Assembly: GCA_964504135.1 (NCBI GenBank)
Contig: CAZDCW010000003.1
Coordinates: 1-64,000 of the forward strand
Direction: 5' to 3'
DNA length: 64,000 nucleotides
DNA from: JACPTG01 sp964504135
GTDB lineage: Archaea > Nanobdellota > Nanobdellia > Woesearchaeales > UBA10216
Of this stretch, positions 40,593 through 49,234 are shown one piece after another. Positions within the stretch are counted from its first letter, which is position 1. The number at the start of each line of letters is the position of its first letter. The notes beneath the pieces are model-generated. The model saw nothing but the letters and a program-made list of their open reading frames with translations. It had not been told where the DNA came from and searched no databases. The position numbers and the translations under genes are program-made.

Positions 40593-42395
40593 ATGGCTGA
40601 GGTCTATTTAAGCGGAAAGTTTGTGGGCGTAGTTGATAATCCTGCCGAGTTTGCGGAGAGGCTGAGGGAGGAGCGGAGAAAGGCAGCCCTTCCTGATGGC
40701 GTTAACGTTTGCTATGACCAGGAGGCCAATGTTGTTCAGGTGGAGGCTGGCAGGGGCAGGCTCAGGCGTCCGCTGATTATCGTCAGGGATGGGAAGCCTC
40801 TTTTGGCTGAGAGCCATTTAAGGCAGCTGGAGAGGAAGGAGATCAGCTGGTCAGACTTGGTCAGGCAGGGCATAATTGAGTATCTTGATGCGGCAGAGGA
40901 GGATAATGCGCTTGTCGCCTTCTTTGAGGCCGATTTGACTCCAAAGCACACCCATCTGGAAATTACTCCCCTTGCCATTTTCGGGCTGATTACTTCGCTT
41001 GTCCCTTATGCTAATTTCAACTCGGCGCAGAAGGTGAATACTGGCTCAAAGAACCAGAAGCAGGCTCTTGGTTTTTATTCCGCAAATTATCCGATTAGGA
41101 TGGATATGGACGTAAACCTCCTGCATTATCCTCAGGCGCCGATAGTGAGGTCGGTGATGCATGGAATTGGCGATTATGACCAGCACCCTTCTGGCCAGAA
41201 TATTATTGTTGCGGTCATGAGTTATAAGGGCTATAATATGGAGGACGCGGTCATAATAAACAAGGCGAGCATTGACAGGGGTTTTGGCCGCGGGAGCTAT
41301 TACAGGCCGATGATTGCTGAGGAGCTCAGGTACAGCGGCGGGCTGGTTGATGAGATTCAGATTCCGAACAAGGATATCAAGGGTTACAAGAGTGAGAAAG
41401 ATTATCGTTATCTTGAGGAGGACGGCATTATTTATCCTGAGGCCCAGGTGAGGGAGGGTGATGTGGTGATTGGCAAGACCTCTCCTCCAAGGTTCCTGAG
41501 CGGCGTTGACCAGTATAGGCTGGCGACAGACACCCGTCGGGAAAGCTCGCTTACGATGAAGCATGGGGAGGAAGGGATTGTTGACATGATTCTTATTACT
41601 GAGAATGCAGAGGGAAACAAGCTGATTCAGGTTAAGCTGAGGGACCAAAGGATTCCTGAGGTTGGTGACAAGCTGACTTCCAGGCACGGCCAGAAGGGCG
41701 TGGTTGGCTTGATAGTTCCGGCTGCGGATATGCCTTTTACAGCCTCAGGAATAACGCCTGACCTGCTTTTCAGCCCGCATGGGATTCCGAGCAGGATGAC
41801 GATGGCGCATCTTATAGAGCTTCTTGCAGGAAAGGTCGGCGCGCTGTCAGGAAGGTATGTTGATGGCACGATTTTCAATTCAGAGCCTGAGGAGGCTGTC
41901 AGGAAGGAGCTTCAGGGCCTGGGCTTCAGGGACGATGGGCTTGAGGCCATGTATAATGGCGAGACAGGCGAGAGGTTCATGGTCAGGATTTTTGTTGGAA
42001 ATATGTATTACCTCAGGCTTAAGCACATGGTGGCTAATAAGCTTCATTCAAGGGCGCGGGGCCCGATTCAGCTTCTTACAAGGCAGCCGACAGAGGGACG
42101 GGCGAAGGAGGGCGGGCTTAGGCTTGGTGAGATGGAGAAGGATACCTTTGTGGCTCATGGCGCGTCGCTCCTGCTGAAGGAGAGGTTTGACTCGGACAGG
42201 ACTATTGTGCCTGTTTGTGAGGGATGCGGCCTTGTCGCCATTCATGATGACTATAGGAAGCGCAACTATTGCCAGAACTGCGAGGAGTCTACGGAGATTA
42301 ACTTCATAGAGATCAGCTATGCTTTCAAGCTGATGCTGGACGAGTTTAAGAGCATGTGCATTTATCCTAAGATGCAGCTGAAGAACAAGTACTGA
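40593..42395 (+). CDS. rpoB1: RNA polymerase subunit B' (C-terminal half of beta)
   Basis: A 600-aa protein with the hybrid-binding, wall and clamp parts: MSYKGYNMEDAVIINKAS, KTSPPRFLSG, GDKLTSRHGQKGVVG and SPHGIPSRMTMAHLIE. A zinc site near the C-terminus is formed by CEGCG and CQNC about 15 residues later. It starts 2 nt after the B'' stop. Split B subunits are found in several euryarchaeal and DPANN lineages. Confidence 0.96.
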   Translation: MAEVYLSGKFVGVVDNPAEFAERLREERRKAALPDGVNVCYDQEANVVQVEAGRGRLRRPLIIVRDGKPLLAESHLRQLERKEISWSDLVRQGIIEYLDAAEEDNALVAFFEADLTPKHTHLEITPLAIFGLITSLVPYANFNSAQKVNTGSKNQKQALGFYSANYPIRMDMDVNLLHYPQAPIVRSVMHGIGDYDQHPSGQNIIVAVMSYKGYNMEDAVIINKASIDRGFGRGSYYRPMIAEELRYSGGLVDEIQIPNKDIKGYKSEKDYRYLEEDGIIYPEAQVREGDVVIGKTSPPRFLSGVDQYRLATDTRRESSLTMKHGEEGIVDMILITENAEGNKLIQVKLRDQRIPEVGDKLTSRHGQKGVVGLIVPAADMPFTASGITPDLLFSPHGIPSRMTMAHLIELLAGKVGALSGRYVDGTIFNSEPEEAVRKELQGLGFRDDGLEAMYNGETGERFMVRIFVGNMYYLRLKHMVANKLHSRARGPIQLLTRQPTEGRAKEGGLRLGEMEKDTFVAHGASLLLKERFDSDRTIVPVCEGCGLVAIHDDYRKRNYCQNCEESTEINFIEISYAFKLMLDEFKSMCIYPKMQLKNKY

Positions 42396-42397
42396 AA

Positions 42398-45064
42398 ATG
42401 GAAGACGAAAAGCCAGAGGCGGTAGCTGAGGAAATGGAGCTTGAGGAGGTAAAGGCGCCGGAGGCAGCTCCTGTGGAGAGGAAGCCTATTGAGGAGGAGC
42501 AGGTTGTTTACAAGCAGGTGAGCCAGGTTCAGTTTGGCCTTCTGAGCCCGAAGATGATAAAGAAGATGGCCTCTGCCAAGATTGTAACTCCTGAGCTTTA
42601 TGACAAGGAAGGCTATCCTGTTGACGGCGGCCTGATGGACATAAGGCTTGGGGTGATTGACCCTGGCCTCAGGTGCAAGACCTGCGGCAGCAAGCTCAAG
42701 GAGTGCGTTGGCCACTTTGGCTATATTTCGCTCGCCAGGCCAATAATACATTTGAACTTTTCAGGGGTTATACTGACGCTTCTGAGGTGTACCTGCCGCG
42801 AGTGCGGCCGCATTTTGATTCCCCAGGACAAGCTGGACAAGTACTCGGAGAAGCTGAGGCAGTATGGGAAGGAGAAGGGTGAGGAGCTGCTGCGCAAGAA
42901 GATTAGGGAGGTAATCCAGCGGCTTGGGAACAAGTGCCCTCATTGCAAGGCCAAGCAGGGCAAGGTTGCCATAGAGAAGCCGACGACATTCCTTGAGGAT
43001 GACAAGCGGATTTCGCCAATAGAGATCAGGACAAGGCTGGAGAAGATAAGCGATTCTGATGCAGAGCTTTTCGGCCTTAACACAAAGATTGCCAGGCCTG
43101 AATGGACAGTCCTTACCGTCCTTCCGATTCCGCCGGTCACTATGCGGCCTTCGATTACCCTGGAGACAGGCGAGCGGAGTGAGGACGATTTGACTCATAA
43201 GCTGGGCGACATTGTCCGGATAAACCAGAGGCTGTTTGAGAATATTAACGCAGGCGCTCCTGAGATAATTGTTGAGGACCTTTGGGATTTGCTTCAGTAT
43301 CACATTACTACATTTTTTGACAATGAGGTGGCGCAGCTTCCTCCGGCAAGGCACAGGTCAGGCCAGCCTCTGAAGACGCTGACAGAGCGGATAAAGAGCA
43401 AGGAGGGAAGGATTAGGCATAACCTTGCGGGCAAGAGGACTAACTTCTCTGCAAGGACTGTTATCAGCCCTGACCCTATGCTGGACATTACTGAGGTTGG
43501 CGTTCCTGAGGTGATGGCTCTTAAGTTGACTGTGCCTGAAAGGGTCACCCAGTGGAACATGGGCTACCTGAAAAAATTTGTGGAGAAGGGCCCAAAGAAG
43601 TATCCTGGCGCCAATTACATTGTGAGGCCTGATGGGAAGAAGAAGAAGCTTACTGAGGAGACTATTGAGCAGGCCCTTGAGGAGCTGCAGCCTGGTTATG
43701 TTGTTGAAAGGCATCTGATGGACGGCGACATAGCGATATTCAACAGGCAGCCGTCCCTGCACAGGATGAGCATGATGGTCCATCATATTAGGGTTTTGCC
43801 TTTCAAGACCTTGAGGCTTAATCCCGCGGTGTGCTTCCCGTATAACGCAGACTTTGATGGCGATGAGATGAACCTTCATATCCCGCAGACTGAGGAGGCG
43901 ATGGCCGAGGCCGAGATTCTGATGCTTGTCCAGACTCAGCTTATCAGCCCAAGGTATGGGCTTGCGGTCATTGGCTGCGTTCAGGATGCCATTTCAGGGA
44001 ATTATCTTCTTACCCAGAAAAGCTTTTCTATGGGCAGGGAGGCTGCTATAGACCTTCTTGCAAGGGCTGAGGTACCCGAGCTCGGGAGGCTTCCCAGGAA
44101 GGAAACCGTTACAGGAAAGGAGATTTTCAGCGTCATTTTGCCTGAGGACTTCGGCTTTGTTGGGCGTTCAAAGTCGCCTGAGGAGCCTGAGGTTGTAATC
44201 GAGGGCGGGAAGCTGGTGTCAGGCGTGATGGACAAGAACAACCTGGGCGAGGGTTCAGGGCTGCTTCTCAGGAACATACATCATAAGTATGGCGAGAAGA
44301 AGGCTGTGGAGTTCATCGGGAAGGTTTTCAGGCTGGGCATTCAGGTTCTGATGAAAAGGGGCTTTACTACAACTGTGTCAGACACAGACCTTCCTGAAAA
44401 AATAAGCAGGGAGGTCAGGCAGTTGCTTGATTCAAGCAGAAATGGTGTAAATGAGCTGATAAGGCAGTACAGGGAGGGGCAGCTTGAGGCTTTCCCGGGA
44501 AGGACGCTGAGGGAGACACTTGAGCTTAAGATTATGGAAGTGCTGAACAGGGCAAGGAATGAGGCTGGCCTTATAGTTTCCAGGAATGCTGACAGGAGCA
44601 GCCATACGATGATTATGGCGCTTTCAGGCGCAAGGGGCACTACCATCAACCTGGCCCAGATGGCCGCTACGGTTGGCCAGCAGGCCCTCAGGGCAAAGAG
44701 GATTGAAAAGGGGTATAAGCACCGCACCTTAAGCTGCTTTGAGAGGAATGACATCGGGCCAGAGGCGCATGGGTTTATCAAGAATTGTTTCAAGAAGGGC
44801 CTTTCCCCGCCTGAGTTCTTCTTCCAGGCAATGGTTGGCAGGGATAGCCTTATGGATACTGCGCTTAGGACGCCGAAATCAGGCTACCTGTACAGGAGGC
44901 TGGCCAACGCCATGCAGGACCTTAAGGTTGAGTACGATCATACGGTCAGGGATGCAAGCAGGAGGATTATCCAGTTTAGTTATGGCGAGGACGGGATTGA
45001 CGTTTCAAAGTCAGAGGCTGGAAAGATAAATGTGAAGCGCATAATTGCCGAGGTCATGGAATAA
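42398..45064 (+). CDS. rpoA1: RNA polymerase subunit A' (N-terminal part of beta-prime)
   Basis: An 888-aa catalytic subunit. N-terminal zinc ligands CKTCGSKLKECVGHFGYI and CTCRECG, second CPHCKAK, and the absolutely conserved metal-binding loop NADFDGDEMNLHIPQTEEA near residue 480. The bridge-helix region (GPEAHGFIKNCFKKGLSP) is at the end. An N-terminal Glu/Pro-rich extension of about 30 residues precedes the domain. It starts 2 nt after rpoB1; the A'' ORF begins 1 nt after the stop. Confidence 0.97.
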   Translation: MEDEKPEAVAEEMELEEVKAPEAAPVERKPIEEEQVVYKQVSQVQFGLLSPKMIKKMASAKIVTPELYDKEGYPVDGGLMDIRLGVIDPGLRCKTCGSKLKECVGHFGYISLARPIIHLNFSGVILTLLRCTCRECGRILIPQDKLDKYSEKLRQYGKEKGEELLRKKIREVIQRLGNKCPHCKAKQGKVAIEKPTTFLEDDKRISPIEIRTRLEKISDSDAELFGLNTKIARPEWTVLTVLPIPPVTMRPSITLETGERSEDDLTHKLGDIVRINQRLFENINAGAPEIIVEDLWDLLQYHITTFFDNEVAQLPPARHRSGQPLKTLTERIKSKEGRIRHNLAGKRTNFSARTVISPDPMLDITEVGVPEVMALKLTVPERVTQWNMGYLKKFVEKGPKKYPGANYIVRPDGKKKKLTEETIEQALEELQPGYVVERHLMDGDIAIFNRQPSLHRMSMMVHHIRVLPFKTLRLNPAVCFPYNADFDGDEMNLHIPQTEEAMAEAEILMLVQTQLISPRYGLAVIGCVQDAISGNYLLTQKSFSMGREAAIDLLARAEVPELGRLPRKETVTGKEIFSVILPEDFGFVGRSKSPEEPEVVIEGGKLVSGVMDKNNLGEGSGLLLRNIHHKYGEKKAVEFIGKVFRLGIQVLMKRGFTTTVSDTDLPEKISREVRQLLDSSRNGVNELIRQYREGQLEAFPGRTLRETLELKIMEVLNRARNEAGLIVSRNADRSSHTMIMALSGARGTTINLAQMAATVGQQALRAKRIEKGYKHRTLSCFERNDIGPEAHGFIKNCFKKGLSPPEFFFQAMVGRDSLMDTALRTPKSGYLYRRLANAMQDLKVEYDHTVRDASRRIIQFSYGEDGIDVSKSEAGKINVKRIIAEVME

Positions 45065-45065
45065 G

Positions 45066-46205
45066 ATGGAGACTGAAGAGCTGCTGAAAAAATATGAGGA
45101 CAGGCTCCCGTCAACTGTTATGGAGGAGGTTGTTGCCAATTTGCCGAAGAAGATTTCCGAGGCAAAGGCTAAGGAGATAATGGAAAGGGTTGAAAGCCAG
45201 TACAGGCAGATGCTCGCCGAGCCAGGCGAGAGCGTGGGCCTTATTTCTGCAGAGTCGATAGGAGAGCCCGGGACGCAAATGACGCTTAATACTTTTCACT
45301 TCGCAGGAGTAGCAGAAATGAACATCACGACAGGCCTGCCAAGGATAATTGAGATTTTGGACGGGAGGAAGAACATTGCCACTCCCATGATGGAGATTTT
45401 CCTCAGGAAGCCTTATTCGCAGGGCAAGGACATAAAGAAGATAGCGCTTTATGTGAAGGAGACCAGGCTGGCCGACATATCGTCTGAAATCGTCTTGAAC
45501 CTCGCCGAGTCCCGGATTGAGGTATCCCTTGATGATGAGAAGGCAAGGGAGCTCAACATTACAGAGGCGAATCTCCTTAAGGCGCTGAAGAACACCAACA
45601 AGAACCTGTCAGTTGAGGTTAAGAAGGGCGCTTTTATATTCAGGCTCAAGAGCAAGGAGGAAAACCCTAACGAGATATACAAGTACAAGGAAAAAATCAA
45701 GGACAGCTATATCAGGGGGGTTCGCGGAATCACACAGGTCCTTCCGGTGAAGAAGGATGGCGAGTTCATGATTATAACCTCAGGCAGCAACCTGAAGAAG
45801 ATGCTTTCGCTTCCGTTCGTGGACGCTACAAGGACGACTACAAATGACATTTTTGAGATTGAGGAAGTGCTTGGCATTGAGGCGGCAAGGCAGGCGCTGA
45901 TAAGCGAGGTGTTCAAGGTCATTGAGAACCAGGGGCTGAACGTTGACATCAGACATTTGATGCTGGTCGCTGACACAATGTGCTTCAACGGAAGCCTGAA
46001 GGGCATTACAAGGTATGGGGTTGTGAGGGAGAAGGCGAGCGTGCTTGCCAGGGCTTCTTTTGAGACGCCGATAAAGCACATAATAAGCGCCTCGCTTACA
46101 GGAGAGATTGACAGGCTCAACTCTGTGGTTGAAAACGTGATGCTTAACCAGCCTGTGCCGATAGGGACCGGCCTGCCAAAGCTGGTTATGAAGGGGCAGG
46201 GATGA
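45066..46205 (+). CDS. rpoA2: RNA polymerase subunit A'' (C-terminal part of beta-prime)
   Basis: A 379-aa protein beginning METEELLKKYED; ATG 45066 is used because it follows the A' stop by 1 nt, and the earlier in-frame ATG at 45045 overlaps A'. The trigger-loop motif GEPGTQMTLNTFHFAG and GLPRIIEILDGRKNI are present, as is the jaw-like GITRYGVVREKAS region. No intein is seen. Overlaps rpl30e by 4 nt. Confidence 0.97.
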   Translation: METEELLKKYEDRLPSTVMEEVVANLPKKISEAKAKEIMERVESQYRQMLAEPGESVGLISAESIGEPGTQMTLNTFHFAGVAEMNITTGLPRIIEILDGRKNIATPMMEIFLRKPYSQGKDIKKIALYVKETRLADISSEIVLNLAESRIEVSLDDEKARELNITEANLLKALKNTNKNLSVEVKKGAFIFRLKSKEENPNEIYKYKEKIKDSYIRGVRGITQVLPVKKDGEFMIITSGSNLKKMLSLPFVDATRTTTNDIFEIEEVLGIEAARQALISEVFKVIENQGLNVDIRHLMLVADTMCFNGSLKGITRYGVVREKASVLARASFETPIKHIISASLTGEIDRLNSVVENVMLNQPVPIGTGLPKLVMKGQG

Positions 46206-46474
46206 GTGGAATGGACATTACATCCGAGTTAAAGAAGGCGATTAAGGAGAACAACGCGGTAATAGGCACTGAGAGGACCATAAAGGAGCTGAAGACAGGA
46301 AAGTTAGTGAAAGTGTATCTGTCAAGCAACTGCCCGGCGAGGGTAAAAGCGGATGTAGAAACTTACAGCAGGATGGCAAATGCGGCTGTGGAAATGCTTT
46401 CAGTTCCCAATGATGAGCTTGGCGTAATCTGCAAGAAGCCATACTCAATCTCAGTTCTCGGGCTCAAAGCATGA
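46202..46474 (+). CDS. rpl30e: Ribosomal protein L30e
   Basis: A 90-aa L7Ae/L30e-family protein: ITSELKKAIKENNAVIGTER, KLVKVYLSSNCP and SVPNDELGVICKKPYSISV. This is the standard archaeal position between rpoA2 and nusA. Binds kink-turn RNA and the large subunit. Overlaps both neighbours by 4 nt, implying coupled translation. Confidence 0.96.
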   Translation: MSGMDITSELKKAIKENNAVIGTERTIKELKTGKLVKVYLSSNCPARVKADVETYSRMANAAVEMLSVPNDELGVICKKPYSISVLGLKA

Positions 46475-46893
46475 GCAGGCCAAAAATCCTTTACGACAGC
46501 AACACTCTGCAGACAATAAGCCTCTTCGAAAGGATAACAGGGACTGAGGCCAAGGACTGCTTCACAAGCAACGAGACGCTCTATTTTGTGTTGGCAACAG
46601 AAAACATGGGCAAGGCAATAGGAAAGGATGGGGCCAGGATAAAGAGGCTGCAGGCAATGATGAACCGCAGGATCAGGCTGCTGGAGTTCAGCCCTGATTT
46701 GGCAACATTTATAAAGAATCTGATTTATCCTACGAAGGCAAAGCAGGTAGTTGCCGACGGGGGAATCGTCACAATAACAGGGGAGGACGTAAAAGGCAGG
46801 GCAATGCTCATAGGCAGGAACTCGTCAAACCTGCAAAGGCTGAAGGATATTGTGGGCCGGTATTTTGAGGTTACGGAGATAAGGGTTTCATAG
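46471..46893 (+). CDS. nusA: Archaeal NusA-like KH protein
   Basis: A 140-aa protein made of two KH domains only, as usual for archaeal NusA, without the bacterial S1 and acidic repeats. Segments: LYFVLATENMGKAIGKDGAR and IKRLQAMMNRRIRLLEFSPD for KH1, GRAMLIGRNSSNLQRLKDIV for KH2. Transcription elongation factor or RNA-binding cofactor; between L30e and uS12 as in most archaea. Confidence 0.95.
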   Translation: MSRPKILYDSNTLQTISLFERITGTEAKDCFTSNETLYFVLATENMGKAIGKDGARIKRLQAMMNRRIRLLEFSPDLATFIKNLIYPTKAKQVVADGGIVTITGEDVKGRAMLIGRNSSNLQRLKDIVGRYFEVTEIRVS

Positions 46894-46896
46894 CAT

Positions 46897-47334
46897 ATGT
46901 CAAAGAAAACACGCGGCCTGAACGCCGGGAAGAAGCTGAGGGAGAAGCGCGCCCGCTTTAGGTGGTCCCAGGAGAAGTACATCAAAAGGGTTCTTCAGCT
47001 GAAGGCGAGGTCAGATCCGCTTGAGGGCGCTTCACAGGCAAAGGGCTTGGTTCTGGAGAAGGTTGAGATTGAGGCCAAGCAGCCTAACTCAGCAATGAGG
47101 AAGGCTGTGAGGGTGCAGCTTATCAAAAATGGAAGGCAGGTCACTGCCTTCGCACCTGGTGACGGCGCCATTAAGATGATGGACGAGCACGATGAGGTGG
47201 TCATTGAGTGCATTGGCGGTAACAAGGGCCGTGCAAAGGGCGACATTCCTGGCGTCAGGTGGCAGGTGATTAAGGTAAATGACCAGTCGCTGAGGGCGCT
47301 CCTGTCAGGAAAGCTGGAGAAGGCTAGGAAGTAG
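46897..47334 (+). CDS. rps12: Ribosomal protein uS12
   Basis: A 145-aa decoding-site protein. Conserved QPNSAMRKAVRVQLIKNG loop, FAPGDGAIKMMDEHDEV and the RAKGDIPGVRWQVIKVND segment. Last gene of the RNA polymerase operon here; uS7 and EF genes do not follow. The stop is followed after about 10 nt by a GT-rich motif and a CCCGAAAGGG element, marking the operon end. Confidence 0.97.
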   Translation: MSKKTRGLNAGKKLREKRARFRWSQEKYIKRVLQLKARSDPLEGASQAKGLVLEKVEIEAKQPNSAMRKAVRVQLIKNGRQVTAFAPGDGAIKMMDEHDEVVIECIGGNKGRAKGDIPGVRWQVIKVNDQSLRALLSGKLEKARK

Positions 47335-47344
47335 GGCTTGTTTT

Positions 47345-47370
47345 GATTAGTTAGTGGTTGGTTGTAGGTA
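47345..47370 (+). repeat. GT-rich motif downstream of rps12
   Basis: GATTAGTTAGTGGTTGGTTG then TAGGTA, 10 nt after the stop. Read in gene sense, closely related strings follow the stops of the GGR gene (TTAGTTAGTGGTTGGTGGTT, 56829-56848 on the minus strand) and the DUF2304 gene (GTTAATGGTTGGTGGTTTGT, 52044-52063 minus), and more loosely the RfbH-like gene. Each lies next to a CACGAAG element. It may be a 3'-end signal or part of a larger mobile repeat. Confidence 0.6.
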
Positions 47371-47412
47371 GTCTGTTTAATCCTATAGTACAAAGGTATT
47401 GAACATTCCAAA

Positions 47413-47500
47413 ACAGTGCACGAAGCCAAACCGTATGCTTACCAATTCCCGAAAGGGGGATGCTAAAACAAGGCAGGAACAGCCTGCTACAGTGAGTTAG
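47413..47500 (+). repeat. Long CCCGAAAGGG-family element, full-ended copy
   Basis: Left end CAGTGCACGAAGCCAAACCG, core TTACCAATTCCCGAAAGGGG, then GATGCTAAAACAAGGCAGGA and right end ACAGCCTGCTACAGTGAGTT. It has both the left end (CAGTGCACGAAG) and right end (GCCTGCTAC) that are fused in the 26-bp short copies, linking the two forms. It sits in the 228-nt gap after rps12, where no gene is seen. Confidence 0.8.
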
Positions 47501-47562
47501 GATAGGCGGCTATTGAAGATAAGCATAATCTTTATAACCCCGGATTCCTGCAAATTCCCTTT

Positions 47563-47832
47563 ATGTTGCTTGTCCGGGCTGTTAAGTTCGTCCTCTTCTC
47601 CGTTATCATGATTGGTCTGGTGAAGCTGCAGACAGTCCCTGCCTATTTCATGGTCATCATAGGCGCTTGTTTTCTGATTTACGGGCTTTCCGGGATAGTC
47701 ACGCGGGATTTTTACAGGTTTCCACTTTATTCGGCGGCAGCCCTGTGCATCCTGATTGTTTTGGTCGGTTACGCCAGCGTTTACATTCTTGCTGCGATGT
47801 TATTTGCCCTTATGCTTGACGTCTTTGTATAG
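47563..47832 (+). CDS. Small integral membrane protein, 89 aa
   Basis: Three hydrophobic helices with very short loops (VKFVLFSVIMIGLVKLQ; YFMVIIGACFLIYGLSGIV; FPLYSAAALCILIVLVGYAS and following). No family recognised. A TATA (CTTTATAACC, about 47530-47539) lies about 25 nt before the ATG. The 3' end overlaps the convergent HD gene by 33 nt. Confidence 0.6.
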   Translation: MLLVRAVKFVLFSVIMIGLVKLQTVPAYFMVIIGACFLIYGLSGIVTRDFYRFPLYSAAALCILIVLVGYASVYILAAMLFALMLDVFV

Positions 47833-48303
47833 CTCGGCTTCCAGCTTCAGTACAAGGGGCTCTGCCCTTGTGATTTTTTCCTGGTATTGCGGATACCTTT
47901 TCCTCAGGTCTGCAAGCCTCTCCTTTACAGGAACTACCTTGTGGTGCATTACCCGCTTGTCCGCGTAGTATAGTACTTTCTGCTCTATCGTCTTTGGGCG
48001 GTTTTTCCTGTCAAGGATGTAGTGCAGGGGATGGCTCAGGATTACTTCCGCAACTTCCCTGTAGCCATGCTTCACAAGCAGGTTAAAGCCTGCCTTTTCA
48101 TGCTCTGGCTGCAGCTTGCCAATGTCATGGAGGATTGCTGATGAGTCCAGCAGCCTGAGGTTCACTTTTTTCCCCTTTTTGTCCAGTTCTGCCGCAACTT
48201 CAGCAGCAACCCGTGACACGACTATGCTGTGCCTTATTACATTGTCAGGCACGTTGTGCTGCCAGAGCAGCTGGAAGGACTCCTGCCTTGAGGGGATTGC
48301 CAC
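47800..48303 (-). CDS. HD-domain phosphohydrolase
   Basis: A 167-aa HDIG-type metal phosphohydrolase: VIRHSIVVSRVAAEVAAEL, then SAILHDIGKLQPEHEKAG (HD pair binding the metal), ILSHPLHYI and DKRVMHHKVVPVKER. I place the start at GTG 48303 because a minus-strand TATA (CTTTTATTAAAG) lies about 27 nt before it. The longer ATG frame to 48546 would run through that promoter and the divergent gene. Archaeal HDIG proteins of this size are of unknown substrate. Confidence 0.8.
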   Translation of the reverse strand: MAIPSRQESFQLLWQHNVPDNVIRHSIVVSRVAAEVAAELDKKGKKVNLRLLDSSAILHDIGKLQPEHEKAGFNLLVKHGYREVAEVILSHPLHYILDRKNRPKTIEQKVLYYADKRVMHHKVVPVKERLADLRKRYPQYQEKITRAEPLVLKLEAELYKDVKHKGK

Positions 48304-48382
48304 GCGGTAACAAGGCGGGATGGGCTTTAATAAAAGTTTGCACTCCGAAAAGTATTTAATGCAGGCCCGCGCTGGGTGGATT

Positions 48383-49234
48383 ATGGTTCTTGAGCTCCTG
48401 ATAAACCCGAAGGCGGCTGAGAGGAGTCCTTGGGAGCTTTTCTTCTTCGGGCTCGTGTATGCAAGCATAGCGATTGTCCTGGCGATGTGGATTTTCGCGG
48501 AGAAGGTGGGCCTGGTAATGGTGTTCCTTACCACCCTGTCATGCACTTATCTTATTCAGAGGACCCTCCGGATGGAGGAGAGGAAGGACCAGAAGTTCGC
48601 CAGCGAGATTAGGCTGCTCAGGGAGCATGGGAAGGCCCTTACTTTTTTCATGTTCCTTTTCCTTGGCTTTACGGTTGCGTTCTCTTTGTGGTACATCCTG
48701 GCTCCGGCTGAGACTGCCCAGCGGATATTCGGGATTCAGATTGAGACGATTGAGTCCATAAACTCGGCTGTGACAGGCAACGCCATGTCAGGGGCTGCAG
48801 CGTTCACCAAGATATTCGCAAACAACATGCGTGTGCTTCTTTTCAGCTTTATCTTTGCAATCTTCTATGGGGCAGGTGCTGTTTTCATCCTTGCCTGGAA
48901 CGCGGCTGTTGTCGGGACAGCTATTGGCAGCTTTGCCAGGTCTGGGCTGGCAGCGCTGGCAAATAAGGTTGGCCTGCTCGGAGTTGGCCATTATCTTGCA
49001 ACCTATTCCCTGGGCCTGCTGAAATACATGACTCACGGCTGGCTTGAGATACTTGCTTATTTCACCGCAGCCCTTGCTGGCGGGATTCTTTCTATGGCGC
49101 TGGTGAAGCACAGCCTTGGGAGTGAAGCTTTTAGGAGGACCCTGCGGGACTCGGTGGACCTTGCTCTTCTTAGTGTTTTGATGATTGTTGCCGCGGCAGG
49201 AATAGAGGTCTTTATCACTCCTGTTCTTTTTTAG
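48383..49234 (+). CDS. SpoIIM-family (DUF95) membrane protein
   Basis: A 283-aa protein with about six helices. Segments ELLINPKAAERSPWELFFFG, TKIFANNMRVLLFSFIFAIF, LLGVGHYLATYSLGLLKYMT-like region and HGWLEILAYFTAALAGGILS match the SpoIIM/DUF95 family (conserved HG-E in the membrane), of unclear function in archaea. ATG 48383 follows a TATA (GTATTTAAT, 48352-48360) at about 25 nt; the earlier in-frame ATG at 48320 precedes it. Overlaps the convergent GT4 gene by 4 nt. Confidence 0.85.
   Translation: MVLELLINPKAAERSPWELFFFGLVYASIAIVLAMWIFAEKVGLVMVFLTTLSCTYLIQRTLRMEERKDQKFASEIRLLREHGKALTFFMFLFLGFTVAFSLWYILAPAETAQRIFGIQIETIESINSAVTGNAMSGAAAFTKIFANNMRVLLFSFIFAIFYGAGAVFILAWNAAVVGTAIGSFARSGLAALANKVGLLGVGHYLATYSLGLLKYMTHGWLEILAYFTAALAGGILSMALVKHSLGSEAFRRTLRDSVDLALLSVLMIVAAAGIEVFITPVLF

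Noticed and set aside
48304..48546. Extra 81 N-terminal residues for the HD protein
   Set aside because: They would overlap the divergent SpoIIM-like gene and cover the promoter at 48324-48336; GTG 48303 fits leaderless spacing.
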